64,000 nt of DNA from NCBI GenBank assembly GCA_034509925.1, contig CM067533.1, forward strand, positions 6,382,035-6,446,034. The letters are read 5' to 3'. The translations under genes were made by a program, and so were the position numbers. The notes under the pieces are model-generated. The model worked only from the letters and a program-made list of their open reading frames with translations. It was not told where the DNA came from and did no database searches. Shown piece after piece: positions 1 to 47,200 of the stretch. Each line of letters starts with the position of its first letter. The stretch's first letter is position 1. This stretch comes from Hirudinaria manillensis (taxonomy: Eukaryota > Annelida > Clitellata > Hirudinida > Hirudinidae).

Positions 1-674
1 ATCATCATCGCTAATGCCATCACATAAGAATCCTTTCAGATTAGTTCTCTTTCTTAGTACATGTTTCTTATCACGTGGCTTTCAATTCGAAAGATCTACT
101 GCTCAATTTCATGCTTGGATGGTTCATCATTACCATCATCGTCGTCGTCATCGACGCCGTCAACATCATCATCACCACCATCATCAGCATTATCGAAGGA
201 TTTAGTTTTCAAAAAAGCTTGGCATGGTGCCAAAAGACGATATTAAAATGCAGGTGAAGGATACATCAGCGACATCGTGACATTATCACAGATCGCGGAA
301 ATTGAGTTAACGATGATAAAGTCACCTTCTTACGTCATAGGTGGAAGTTTATTGAACAAAAAATAAAAGATGACATTTTCCAAACTCATCCTGTATAATT
401 CGTGACGACATATTTTCTATTATTTTCGACCAAAACATTGAAATAGTTTTGAATTCGAAAAAAATTTTTCTGCCTAAAATTTATAGAACATTTTCTTTAT
501 AAATGGTAATAAATCCAGCTCGTATAGTGACATTATTCCAAAACTTGTCAGGAGAAAATATCCCTAACTTTCAGTCTGTCACTCGTAAAGCATGGCACCT
601 GCTAAGTTAATAAGGACGGATTGAAATTCCACGCACGATTCCAGCCAAACTTTTTCTGTTCCGAGGAGCCATTT

Positions 675-795
675 TTGCTCAATCGATGCATTCAGATGTT
701 TTAAGATGCACTGATATGCTTTGAGATACAATCAGATGCATTTATAGATGCACTCAGGTGCTTTAAGATGCATTCAGATGCATTCATTCACAACC
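675..795. repeat. Degenerate GATGCA-type tandem array
   Basis: About eight imperfect copies of a 10-17 bp motif built on AGATGCATTCAGATG with variable spacing. It looks like an old, diverged minisatellite. No coding potential. Confidence 0.7.
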
Positions 796-1529
796 GAGGG
801 TTTCCATGGAGACGCGAATTTTATTCGTATGAACGGGAAATGTGAGCTTTCGATTTTTTAAATGCGATGTTTTTCAAGGGTCTTCAGATGAGGAATAAAA
901 ATATTTTAAAAAGAAAAAAAAAAGTAATGAAATCCTGTTTCGGTTTTTAAAATTGAGAAGATTTTGTTTCGTAAAAAGATGTTCCGGAGTAACATTTAGA
1001 AATGAAAATTGAAACTAAGTCTTGGAAATCGTGAACAAAAGCGCTTCGAGTTAATGCGGTCAACGACCTTAGAAAGATTTTCGAAAAAAAAAATATCAAA
1101 ACATAAATATATTTTGATCGATGGACGTAGAACAACAATTATGACGACGACGACGACGACGAAGAGTTTTTCCCTCTTCATGTATTTATGGAAAAGGGAT
1201 AATCTCGCATAGCATCTGTTTCGCATGTTGCCAATTACCGGAGCTACTCCAGTGGGACGGAGATGATGAAAGAGCATCTTCAAAGCTTCCTTCTCATCAT
1301 ACCTACCACCACCACCAGCATCGCTATTGTCATCATCGTCATCATCTTCGTCGTCTTCATCGTCAATCGTCATCAGTCATCATCATCATAGTCGTTGATT
1401 GTTGTTTCGTTCGTTTATCGATCGACCCGTCCCTGTACTAAAAGCTAATGACAACCTTAGAAATATCTGTTGCAGCACAATGGAACTTTAAATATAGAAA
1501 CCCATTTTTCCTCATTCCACCTATCTACT

Positions 1530-1620
1530 CAACCGTTCATCTATTCTTCCATCCATCCACACAGTCAACCATTCATCCATCCATCAATCAAACAATCCAT
1601 CCATCTATCCATCCATCAAT

Positions 1621-1661
<41 letters not shown>

Positions 1662-1690
1662 CATCAACCAATCAATCCATCCATTTATCC
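1530..1690. repeat. Degenerate CATC/CAAT tetranucleotide array
   Basis: Interrupted runs of CATC, CAAT and CATT units ending about 20 bp before the ATG at 1711. Open frames through it read Ile-His-Pro-Ser or Asn-Gln-Ser repeats, which are microsatellite artefacts. Confidence 0.85.
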
Positions 1691-1710
1691 GTATGTCCTT
1701 CCTTCCATCC

Positions 1711-22989
<21,279 letters not shown>

Positions 22990-24222
22990 AGCTTTCACAT
23001 TCCTCAAAGCCGATCGTTGCAATCTTTTTTTGATAACGCAATGGCGCTTTTCCCCGCGCCTGTGGATGTTTTCTGCGCGCATTCGGAAAAGGAGTCCTTA
23101 TTCTTTTTCAGTTTTCCGTTTTGTCTGCTTCTTATTTAATCGCTCCGTGGTCGTGAGAACACTGACAGGTGACGTTACGGACCACCCTGAAATGACGTCG
23201 CTCGTTTTTATCGTCTTGTAATTAAGCTTGTCTTGCGCTCGGAAGCTTGGACTCGAGTATGACAATGTAAGGGTAACATATCACCTCGATTCGAGTCAGA
23301 ATGTCATGTTCAAAGTTCAAATCCATAACAAACCTTCCCCCCACCGAAAAAAAAAAAAATAACAAGGTCGGGGGAAGTAGTGGCAATAAAGTGTCGAACT
23401 AATGATTCAACATGGCATCGTGACCACGTGGTTTCCGTCAACGTCGACGACGCCTCGTGCGACTTTCCTAATCAATCTGACATCTCCGTTGTGACGCAAA
23501 TGGAGTCGCACACAACCCATCATCAATCACACTTTTTTTTCCCTCCGTTCCTGCCAACAGGACCAGGCCCTATGGATATTTTAGACCCGGATGCTTTCAA
23601 ATGCAAGGAGAAAAGAAGACCATTGAAATTCGCCTGGAACCACCACCCACCAAGAGAGGCAGGACGCACTTCGGTTGAGATTTTCGGAATTCTCGATATA
23701 ACTACCCTTCAGCACTAGAATCGGACGAGAAAGGTGTCTCAGTCGAAGAGGAGCCATATTTTGTGTCCGTGATAAATTCGCCAAACCCTGATTATCGTTC
23801 AAATGGAAATTATTTTTTGCATTATTTTCTTATTAATAGTTCCCGATTAAAACATCGTTTGGCTTCACTATTTCTCCCGGAACAGGTATCCTCGAGAGAA
23901 GCATGTGATAAATTACTGATACGAATAATAAATAAATATAATAAAATAATGATAACAATAATGACAGACATATCAATAATAATAATAATAACAGAACAAT
24001 GATAATATTAATAACAACAATAATAATTCGAAGATGTTCAAGGGGTGGCATCGAAAGGTACTTCATTCGCTCGTGGAATCTTTCATCAAAACGCTTGAAC
24101 TGAGAAACTGTGGTTGATTCGACTGGAATGTTCATCCAACGCTCGATCATTCCATCTTCAATTTTATACTCATCCGTCGCTCAATCATTCCATCTTCAAT
24201 TTTATACTCATCCGTCGCTCAA
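22990..24222. other. Convergent 3' region between the RhoGEF and Tbx2/3 genes
   Basis: Contains the RhoGEF 3' UTR with a poly(A) signal at 23385, then unique sequence and AAT-rich DNA (23930-24030), then the 3' side of the minus-strand Tbx2/3 gene with a 38-bp tandem repeat. I see no gene here. Confidence 0.7.
23385..23390 (+). terminator. Candidate poly(A) signal of the RhoGEF gene
   Basis: AATAAA about 395 bp after the RhoGEF stop codon, following an A-rich stretch at 23346-23359. It is the first canonical hexamer downstream of the stop that I noticed. Confidence 0.55.

Positions 24223-24240
<18 letters not shown>
24140..24240. repeat. 38-bp tandem repeat spanning the Tbx2/3 stop codon
   Basis: Three copies start at 24141, 24179 and 24217 (unit like GCTCAATCATTCCATCTTCA plus 18 bases). 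The last copy is the end of the Tbx2/3 coding sequence on the minus strand, and the other two lie in its 3' UTR. They are duplicates of the stop-codon region. Confidence 0.9.
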
Positions 24241-34122
<9,882 letters not shown>

Positions 34123-34199
34123 CGTCTGACGTGATGAGTTTAAAGCTGGATTTGTTGAAATTTATCGAAAAATATGTTTAATCCTTCACGAAATTCCCT

Positions 34200-34375
34200 C
34201 AGTTTTGGCACTTGAAAGCCGTAATTCGTTCAATCGAACAACTTTTATACGCGTCTTTTTTCTAGCCATGAGATAATTTCCTCACGACAACTTTAAAACA
34301 AATTTATCTCTGACCACGCCCACGCCAAGCCTACGTCCAATGAGAACACGATCGCTCGAAAAGGGGCGTGGCTCG
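34200..34375 (-). promoter_or_regulatory. Candidate Tbx2/3 core promoter region
   Basis: Lies 80-250 bp upstream of the Tbx2/3 ATG (34122). It holds a CCACGCCCACGCC block (34314-34326), CCAAT (34337-34341) and a GGGGCGTGGC GC-box (34363-34372), in a GC-rich island within AT-rich DNA. Motif matches alone; no transcription start can be seen. Confidence 0.45.
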
Positions 34376-34785
34376 AAACGTTAGGTGGAGTATGGAATGA
34401 CTTAAATTGCCCTAATTGAAGAAAAAGTTGGAAAGAAACCATAATTTCGACTCAACAAAAAAAAACAATGTTTAATTTAAAAATCATTTTTAAAAGAAGA
34501 CGCGCGCGCAAAAAAAAATTCACAAATCTTCTGTCATTCGTGGCAACGGCTTTTTGAAAGTTAAAGGTTGATTCGTCGTGAGATATGAAAGAGTTCATTA
34601 GCGATTGTCGTCTGCTTCCATCTCAAGGAGAGCGCCATCTGAACAATTCTCCAGTATCCTTAAGAATCCATGTTTCAAATGCGCTTCTCATCACCGCCAT
34701 CTGTCAAACCGAGTGTTCACAAACAGTTTTTTTTTTCCATTTCCGGTAATTATTCATGGAAGACTTTTTTTTCCAATAGAGGACG

Positions 34786-34925
34786 GATGGATGAATGGAG
34801 GAATGGACGGGATGTATGGATGGGTGGACGGATAAATAGACGGATGGATGGAAGGATAGACGGACGGATGGATACATGGGCGGATGGATGGGCGGATGGA
34901 TGGATGGGTAGATGGATGGAGAAAG
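34786..34925. repeat. Degenerate GGAT/GGAC tetranucleotide array
   Basis: An interrupted relative of the perfect GGAT array at 13384. Many units are changed to GGAC or GGGC, as in an ageing microsatellite. Confidence 0.88.
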
Positions 34926-35261
34926 AGAAATTGGTTTGTAAGAATGAAATGTTCAAAATGAAAGCTAAACACCAACTCAATGGTGACTTTTTAACAGCAC
35001 TGCTGATGATCTGATGACACATAACGATACTAATTAAAATGCTAACGTTAGACACGCCATCACTGACGACGACGACGAAGAAGATGACGATGACGTGTTT
35101 GAAATATTGAAATACATCCGAGAGAATAAAGCAGAATTCAGAGAAACGGACTGTTGAAGATCAGGTCGGCATGGACGCTACCAGCATGATGGTGATTCAA
35201 TAATGATGATGATGATGATGATGATGTCCAGAAGATGATACAAAATGAATGCTTCGGACAA

Positions 35262-35415
35262 TAATAATAATAATTATTATTATTATAATAATAATTATTA
35301 TTATTATTATAATATAATAATAACAATATAATAATAATAATAATAATAATTATTATTATTATTATATAAATAAAGATAACAGTAATATTAATAATAATGA
35401 TAATAATAATACAAA
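35262..35415. repeat. Alternating AAT/ATT runs
   Basis: Blocks of AAT and ATT alternate, so the segment can form hairpins. A further AAT run is at 35578-35608. Confidence 0.85.
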
Positions 35416-35572
35416 CCAATCGTTAATCTCGCCCTGCTTCATGACGATGGCAGTCATTAATGTCGTAACGCAACTATTAATTTCAGTGCTAATCATACAA
35501 ATACGATAAACACTGTAAATTATTTGAACTAACTTTAATTAGTTTAATAATATTAATAAAACAATAACAATA

Positions 35573-35608
<36 letters not shown>

Positions 35609-37482
35609 GCATTAATAATATATTATAAATAGGCAGCAGTAAAGACCCCGCTATGTCGAGTTGGAAAAAATTAATATCCAGATAAATTACAATAATTGAA
35701 CGATAATAATAAACTAAACTCTATAATAAGAAAATGATGGAAACCACAAAAGATCAACGATTTTCAATTCCAAACAAAATGCAAACATCGTAGCATTTCA
35801 GTCGTCACCTCTATTATCGCCCGGCGAAGAAAACAAACACGGCCATCTTTTGATAAATGACAGGCTGTCAAGAGAACCGGGCACAGTTGTAAAAGAGGAT
35901 GTTCCTTTGCTCGTCTCCGTGACCTTTCCACCTGGCCTTTCCAGGTGACCTTTCCAGCCGACCTTGTTACGGAGCCCCTCATCATCTGCCGCGACCCCAG
36001 CCGGCGGAAGTTTGTCCAGAGGACGATTAACGGTGGTTGGTGGACACTTCATTTGCCATCACCTCGGGTTTTTCATCATCGCTTTTCTTTGTTTCTTAGT
36101 ATTATAAATTATTTACTGGTTTAAATGCTAATAGTGCTTATAATAATAATATTGATTATTATTACAACATATTCAATGTAAATAAGTAACGTATATTGCT
36201 ATAATAAACATATCAACTTTTCATAAACATTATAAGGTAATAATAAAACTAAATATAATAATAATATTTATAATTATGATAATTATTATTATTATTGATT
36301 TAAGCATAAGTATATCTAACGTTGTTAATAAGAATCGTCAGAATTAATTGATTATGTTGTTATTGTTTACCTGGTTATTTCGAATTAATAATAATATATG
36401 TGGCTAAATGTTTCCATATTTCAAGCAAGCATTTTATATGACAATGATTTTATTTATTAAATATTTTTATTAATTATTTATATAATGATTGTTTATTAAT
36501 TATTTCTTAACTATTTTATTACATAAGTGCTTGTAAATACGTAATTTAATATGGCTAAATTCAATTTTAAATTTGCTTTTCGACCGTTATATAAGCTGAT
36601 TATAAGCTTTTTTAAACATAAATAAAAATAATATCGTTAATAATTAATTCAATTTAATACTGATATTGTTCCTAAAATAAATCTAATTGAAAGGGAGATT
36701 AATTAATTAATATTTTTTTAGCTGAATAAACTAACAAATCCTGGAACAAAGAGACGAAATAAGATCCTAGAAAATGCTTCTCTGACGGTTCGTTGAGTTT
36801 AAGTGTGGATTCATTTGTCCACGTGTTGAGAAATTACAGGGACTGAACTGTCCGCCATGTCAGAGTGTCACGACCCAAGCAAGGGACGGACGAGGTCGCC
36901 ATCTTTGTCAGAGGTCCACCCGCTCGAAAGATGGAAGGATGGTGAAGTAGAACATCATCGTAATCATCATCACCATCGTCGTCGTCATTTTCGACGTCGA
37001 AGTCGTCGTCGTCATCATATTGTTGGATCCCTGAATCCAGATAATTGAAGAATAATTAAAATTATATTGCTGATTAATTAATTTAGTAATTAATTAAATT
37101 GAGTGGCAATATAATTTGAGAATTAATTAATGGGTACTATTCAGAGTCTTCGGTTATGAATCTAGACAAATAGATTTATCTCGAAAAGCAGAGCGAGAGT
37201 AAGAGAAACAGCAGATTCCAAGACTTAGACCCCGGCTTATTACAGTATTGTGATCTCTGTAAATTGTGTGGCCACTTCACTCTGAAATGAGGACCAACGG
37301 TGTAGGGACGTGAGGATACGCTCGGATGGATCGAAGAAGTCTCGGATGAACGAAGTGTCAGTCATAAGTGAACAGTTATGTCGTACATCATGCTAAGAAT
37401 TTCAGACCAATGAAGGTCATCAATAACATGAGTGCATTCTTAGCACGTGATCTCCACCATCCCATCGTCATCACGTCGTCGT

Positions 37483-37504
37483 GGTCATCATCATCATCTT
37501 TGCT

Positions 37505-37540
<36 letters not shown>

Positions 37541-37565
37541 GCCATGATGTTGTTGTCATCATCTT
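37483..37565. repeat. ATC microsatellite patches
   Basis: About 13 ATC units with flanking interrupted triplets in the Tbx2/3-ATAT1 intergenic region. Confidence 0.85.
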
Positions 37566-39848
37566 CTTCATTATAGTCGTGCTGAAATCTACTTCCGCTA
37601 CGACATAAATACACAAATATTTCATATGCGTTGCAATCAATTAAAATGAATTATCGTCATATTTGAGTAACAAATAAATTAATTTAACTTTTGATTTAAA
37701 AAAAAAAGATTTATTAACAATTGTTAATATTACAATTGCTTTTATATCCCTCGCTACTCTCTCGAATATCAAACAAAAAAAATTGGAGTGTCTCATAACG
37801 TTGGACTTTCGGCGTCGAGGAAGGAGTCCATAATTATAAATAAATTATAACAATTACAGCCATATTATTATTATTTTTATATTTTAATTATATTATTATT
37901 ATCGTCGTCAGCATCATTATTATTGTTATTAATATTATCGTTTATTATTATATAGTAATATATTATACATATTATTACCAGTGATATTGAAGATATCATC
38001 TTTATGTTGTTCTTGCTGTTGTCGTGGTCGTCATCGTCGACGTTGTTATTGTTGTTGTTATTATTATTCATTATGTTCTATTATTAGACCAATTACCTGG
38101 TCAACGTTCACTCCACATTCCGTGACAGAAGAACTTCCGCCACCCTATCGTGCCTCGACAACTTCATTACACTGGAAAACATTCAACCTCCTCCTCCTCT
38201 TCTTCCTCCTCTTCCTCCTCTTCGTCTTCCTCCTCCGTCATCCGTCCATCATTCCTTCCTTCCATCGCCTGAACATCTTTCCGGGCAAACATGCTTAAAA
38301 TGAGGACAATGTTGGCAATGGTGATGGTGATGGTTATGGTGATGATGACGACTACGACGGAGATGATAATGATAGTGATGATTATGATGATGATGATGGT
38401 GACGATGGTGATGATAAAGATGAGATGGAGATGATTATCAGCTGCTCTTTTTGATGAAATCCTATTTTTTTTCCACAAACCTGATTCGGTGGAGTGAATA
38501 ATTCAAGATAATTTATTTGCGCTTGTCTCAGACACCGCAATCAGTTATGATGATAATTGTGTTGTTATCATTAATTATCATTAATGATTTGTTTTTTAAT
38601 TAAAGAAATTACATTCTTCTCTAAAAACAATTCGACTTCACATTTAATTTGATATTACAAATAAATTTGCTGCAGCTACATGTCATTCGACATTCATATT
38701 TCGTGTATGGGCTATATTTTTTTAAACTTAGTAATCTCACCAATTAGTACTTTTAAATGCAAATAAAAAATAAAAACAAGTCTAAAAAGTTGATCAAAAG
38801 GCCTTACAGAAAAAAAATATTTTAGGTTTAGAAAATTTCAAAACTAGAAACCTTCACTCCGATCAGACAGAAAAGAAACAACAAAGGGCAAATTAAAATG
38901 ACTGCCAAGTTGCAGCAATGAATAAGGGGTGATTTCACGCCCCAATGACTTCGGGGGTCTTTGAATTAGAAGCGACTTGCGCAAGAGACAACGAGCGAAT
39001 AAACACGACTTAATTGGGTGCAGGCAGGCGTTATTAAGTCGCTTGACTCTGGCTCCATCTTTCCCTCTCTTCCATCGCCTCCAGGCGACAATATAACTCC
39101 GAGTTACACCCAACAGAGTTGCCGACGACCAGGGATCGTCAGCGGAGCAAACACGAAACCGCTCGACAAACAAATGCCGAACGATGAGCTTCGCCCGATG
39201 AAACCATTGATTTTTGAGTCGTGTATTTATGAGCGGCGTGTTTCGTCCGAGGGTGGCGCTGGGAAATGAGTTCGTCCGAGTCAGGCGACTGTGAAGATGC
39301 TTATCTGTCTCAAGCAACAGGGCGTGATCAGATTCACCGCCCGGTCAAGTGAACATTCAGAGATCTCCTTGTCTAGTTCTTGATCGAATACATCCAAGAA
39401 ATCTCCATAGCCGCACTTCGGCTAGCCATTACGCCTCGTCTTTTATTCTCCCAACGGTCCGGTCTAACAGTCCTCGCAATTTCGACTCCAGCTTGCGGTC
39501 ACTTCGATCACTATCATCACCGTCGGGTCACGCCCGATTAACCGAGCGTAAAGACCTGGCATATAATTTTCAACTTGACATCCCCCAGCAAGTTTGTTCA
39601 ACAAAATGAAATCTGTTGTCTCAATATCTACAAAGTTTAAATTTAAAAGCATTTAAACAATAGTTTAAATAAATTTTTTTTTTCTAAATTAAAAATAAGA
39701 TAAAAGTTAATCTACAATGTTTGTTGTCCATCACATCTTCGTAAATATTCAAAATGTGTTTATGCCGCCCGAAATAGCATAATGTCCGATTCCAAATAAG
39801 ATTTCGACTTTCGAATATTAGGTTTAAAAGTTCTTTTTAAAATATTAA

Positions 39849-42742
<2,894 letters not shown>

Positions 42743-44296
42743 TGGCTTTGCAATGCTGCCGAGAAACAGCTTTTCAGATACCCAGTTAAGATACTTTTAC
42801 AGCTTCTTTCGAGAGTCCTTTGAGTTCCCACTACAAATTTTTTTTGCTCAGTTTTGGTTTTCTAGTCTTTATTCATATTCGTAGAGAACGAGTCGGATGT
42901 ATTACTTTTCTTGGAGCATGCCAAACGCTTTTCTAGCATTTTTATCGGATACAAAATTATTTTATCAAACGAATTGGAGAGCAAAATCTGTACATTTCTC
43001 TTTCTCTGTTTGTTGGATTTGTTCTATTTGTTTTCTTGAGTTTCATTTTCCTATGTTTCCAATGTATTTCCTTAGAAATGTTATTTATTATTGCATTGTA
43101 TTAGCAATACATATATGCAAGAAAGTTTTACATTTTCATACGTTTTCCAATACTTGGTGATTAATTTGTAATTTTAATTAGCTTGAAAATTTTGAATAAA
43201 TTTGAGAAATCAGGAAATAAAACGTGGAGGATTTTTTGTGCCGACTCGTTTTTATGGATATCCACTGCACGTGGATTATGTTATCTTAGTTGCCCTTCCT
43301 ATAATGTAACATTAGTTGGAATTTAGCTGTAATTAACTATAGAAGGAAAACATCAGATTGTATGCATTGCTTCATGCTCTCTGAAATGACAGTTGAGGGA
43401 GGTTGCAACAGCTTTGGTTGTGCCTTGTTTAGCTGGTTCCAGACTTATCCTGTGGACTTGGAATGAAGTTATTTCGCTAATACAATAAATATAGCATGAA
43501 CCTGTTCACAGATGACCTTAAAAAGTGCCGAAACAAATATATCCGAACGAGCAAACTCAAGTAGCTTTCGAAGCGGCCTCATTCCGTTTGAAAGTTAAAG
43601 AGGTTCATTCATGGCCAACGCTTGTTCGCATTTTACCCTTCTTCGTAAGTCATTCATGACAAGATGTAATTCATTCCGCCGTATAGATGTATTTTGACAA
43701 CGCATACAAATCAATGATGGGTCGACTTATGACCTCAGGTAACTTCCGAATCCCAGTTCAAACTCATCGCAGTTTATCACGAAAAGCTGTATCTTCGACG
43801 TTCGACCAAATCAAACATTTGTCACGCTTCATGCATGCTTGCATTTTTACAAAGTATTTTCTTTAATAAGTTAAATGTCTCTCCAATAAATAAATAGCAC
43901 ATTAATAATGTCAACAAAGCTCCGAAAATAATGGGTCAGACCAATGCCATGTGATTCGAGGTTTATGCACAGCCATAACCTACAATACGCTAGACAAGTC
44001 AAAAATGATCGAGAACAATGTGCTTTTGTAAGCGATAGGAGGTAGACAACAGCTTGAGTGTGCACGAGAAGTTAGCATTGGCGGTAATTTCTTACAATCT
44101 TAGTGATTATTTTTCGCGCGCCACCTCCATTCGTACTTGCTTCGAAATGTCATGTGTACATCGCTACGGCAAAAAAAAAGGAATTCACGAATAAATACCG
44201 ACTACAAAATATTTAAACAGCATTCTAAAATGATAAAAAATCGCTCTTCACGTTAAGCCAGACGCATAATACAAAATAATTCTTTCAGGATGTCGC
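42743..44296. other. Convergent 3' region between ATAT1 and the CUE-like gene
   Basis: ATAT1 3' UTR to about 43220 (poly(A) signals listed), then unique sequence and the 3' UTR of the minus-strand gene, where ATTAAA (plus TTTAAT, 43862-43867) may serve as its poly(A) signal. No gene seen. Confidence 0.6.
43195..43221 (+). terminator. Candidate ATAT1 poly(A) signals
   Basis: Two AATAAA hexamers, at 43195-43200 and 43216-43221, about 455-475 bp after the ATAT1 stop codon. Confidence 0.6.
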
Positions 44297-47200
44297 TTAA
44301 GCTTCCATTGGATCGGGTACAAAGTGGTGTCTGTGACGAGGGATTATACAAGATGTCATATCGCTCCTGTTGTACTTTGAGGAAGGAGCCGAAGCCAATT
44401 TTGCTGTTAAATCTTTGATGGCCTCTTCAATGCTGTAGTTGTTTTCTATAAGTGCACATTCGAGATCGTTCGTCGAGACCTGGATTTATGCGAAAGTATG
44501 CAATGAAAACAAATCTACTCGTTATTAGAAAATATTCAATATCTAATGAGCCATCAGTTGACCATACCTCAGGAAAATGCTTTTTAAGAACGCTGACTTT
44601 TTCTGTTATGTGATGGCACTCCCGGTAACATCTGAAATTCAATAAAATTAGGCCGTCAGACCTTGCCCTAGTCTAAACATCAGAGCTCTGCGACTCATCA
44701 CATTCGAGAAAAATATCAAATCCTTAGTAAGGAACTGAAGTTGGTATTTCATGTTGTTGCTGCATAGATGTCGCAAATGCGTTAAAAATATTTGTTTCAT
44801 TGCTAGAAACCAGCTCAGCTCTCCTTCACAACTCGTGACTTTCGTAGCTCAAGTGGTTCAGTGCGAAGAGAAATCAATTGAATGCCAGTGTTTATTAAAT
44901 CGACTTTTTGCCTTAGTGGGAAATTTATGTAAGCAACGTACGTAGGTGTTTGCATCATGTAATTCAAGGCCGCATAATATTCTAAGAATCGATAATTTTA
45001 ATCGAATGTAAATAAAATAATCGTGTCACTTTTTAATTAGGTCTCTATAAAAAAAAAAGAGCGAATCCAGTTCTTGAAATTATTTTAGGAATTCGTGGGG
45101 TGTATGTGTAGCTGTTTGTGTATCAGACGTCGGTGGTGCGCAGGCGTTCGAGTGTCGTATTATGCTAGAAGCATGGCTTTCATCGTGTTCATGGGATATT
45201 TGCCACATAAATGAGACTGCTTTTCATGTTGGTATGCAAAGGATACCAAACTCACATTCTTACGTCGAAATCGTTATCAGCATTTAATTCTGTTTATACT
45301 GGAAAATGTGTCGCAAAACAAAGTTGCCTGCATAATTAACGGCCGAGCTGTTGTGCTTCTCTTTACAGGCTAATAAATTTGGAACAAGGAATATTAATGA
45401 CTCTGATGAACCAGATCAAAGCATTGAATAACTCTATACGAGGCAAGAAAACCTCACTTACGTGTCAAGTGACGGACTCTCAAAATAATCGTAAACTAGG
45501 GAATCAGACGTCTCATAGCGACCTGGCATGGGTGCGCGGGCCTTTTCTAGCAGTTTGTCATCTTGGGATGTAGAATGACCAGGATTAGAGTGAAGGAATT
45601 GAGATGGCATGGAATTTTTTGAGATGTCAACCCCTGCCAGTTGCTTGCAGATGCAATTTTCTGAGTATTGTTCCAGTCCTTCAGAATCGATACTGGAGGC
45701 AAAATTGGATGATTCAGAGCTTGACGAAGTTTCTTCTAAATTGTCTGATTCTTCACTGCTAGGCCTTTGAAATGGCAACTGATGCCTGAGGTGCAGAGGG
45801 GTTTGATTCACTGCACCTTTGGGAGGAAGTGGAGGCCCTTTCGTGGACTTTTTATTGCAGTGAAAGAAGGTCCTCGATGGAAGAGGAGGGGGCGATGCTG
45901 AAACGTCGTCAGGTATATTGTCCTGAACATCGGTGAAATGTTCCAATTGAATAGCACCAGAGTTATTTGCAGTTTTTTCTTGACTAAAAGTTGACAAAAA
46001 TAATTGTTCTCCCTGAAATTCTCTTGATGTTGACAGATTAATATCTTTAAATGATTGTTTGGAGTGGTCAAACGATGGCTCGACTGGTTCTTTTCGGTTC
46101 TTTAAATCGGAAATCGATAGGTTGGAACGGCTTCCTCCTTTCGTCGGAAGTGGGGGGCCGCACTCCGACTCATCAAGTTCAGACAACATGACCTTGGATG
46201 TGTTCGGGAGGGGTGTTGAAATTTGTCTCTCCAACAAGAATGTTCGGGAGTTGGATTCTAAAGAAGTTGGGAGAGAACGACTACTCGTTGTAACCGATTG
46301 GGATATTGCAAACTTGGACGAACGGCTCAAACCCATGCCTGGGGGAGGATGCGATTTGTGTCGACACGTTGGGATAGCCTTTTGGCAATTGTACACGAAT
46401 AACTTATCCTCAAACAGAGGAACTTCTGTGCCATCAGACCTCGAAGTCAACAGACACTCCTTGATATGAGCTCCAGTCAGATTTAGGAGGTTTTCAGAAT
46501 CCGAGAGCGAACTGTGTTGCCGACACCTCGGTTGACCCGACGAGTTTACCCCGTCCGTTCGGACATCTCGGCCAAAGACGTTGCCGTGGGAAGAAGCAGG
46601 TTTTGATATCAGTTCGTTGTAGGTGAGCTGCTCGTCGGGTGTGGAGTGGTAATCCTCTCGCAGTCTACTGTCTTCAGAAAACGTTTTCCTGTCTTCTTTG
46701 TGGTGGCTTACCTTCCAACGAGAACGTTTACCGGAAGCGATTCTTGATTGGCTAGGTTTTTTGTTGGAGCTAAGACACGACGAGGCATTTTGAGCAATCT
46801 GAATCGCAGTATTTAATTCCTTATTGTCGGATTCGGAGCAGGTCTTGACATTATACAGAGATTTAGCCTGTAAAAATTAACATGTTGAGATGTATTAAGC
46901 TTTGGGTCATTGAATTCAAACTTTATGATACTTGCATTTGATTTGTTCTTCTTTTTATCATGATCATTCATCATCGAAATGCGGGGAGGAATATCTTCTT
47001 CGTCATCGCAGATGGACAAACTGTCCAGATTTGTCAGAACTTTGATGCTTTTGTTGGAAGTAAGACTCGAAGAAGAAGGAGAACAAGAAATGAATAATTC
47101 ATTTTCATGGACCTCGTGGCACGAGGGGCCGTGCAAAGGCAGAAGGGGAGAGGAATCACTGATTGTCGAAATGGCGTCATCTCTGTAGGAGCCCCTTGAT

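Larger units (their letters stand above)
1..1710. other. 5' flank of the RhoGEF gene, no supported exon
   Basis: AT-rich DNA with scattered simple repeats: GTC/ATC runs at about 128-190 and 1330-1395, a GAC run near 1143-1160, a degenerate GATGCA array and a CATC/CAAT array (listed separately). Short open frames here are low-complexity products of these repeats. An upstream non-coding or coding first exon of the RhoGEF gene could lie here or left of the window, but I could not support one. Confidence 0.6.
34123..39848. other. Divergent intergenic region between Tbx2/3 and ATAT1
   Basis: 5.7 kb without a supported gene. It alternates AT-rich, triplet-rich DNA (35260-35640, 36070-36740, 37830-38080) with unique GC-richer blocks at about 34220-34400, 35780-36060, 36770-36950, 38090-38260 and 38850-39600. 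The blocks are candidates for enhancers of Tbx2/3. Longish open frames in them (for example 38844-39317 minus) have no domain and no splice context. Confidence 0.6.

Noticed and set aside
38844-39317. 157-codon minus-strand frame upstream of ATAT1
   Set aside because: No domain, no splice context and atypical composition; kept only as a possible regulatory block.
46059-46469. 136-codon plus-strand frame
   Set aside because: Shadow of the large exon of the minus-strand CUE-like gene.
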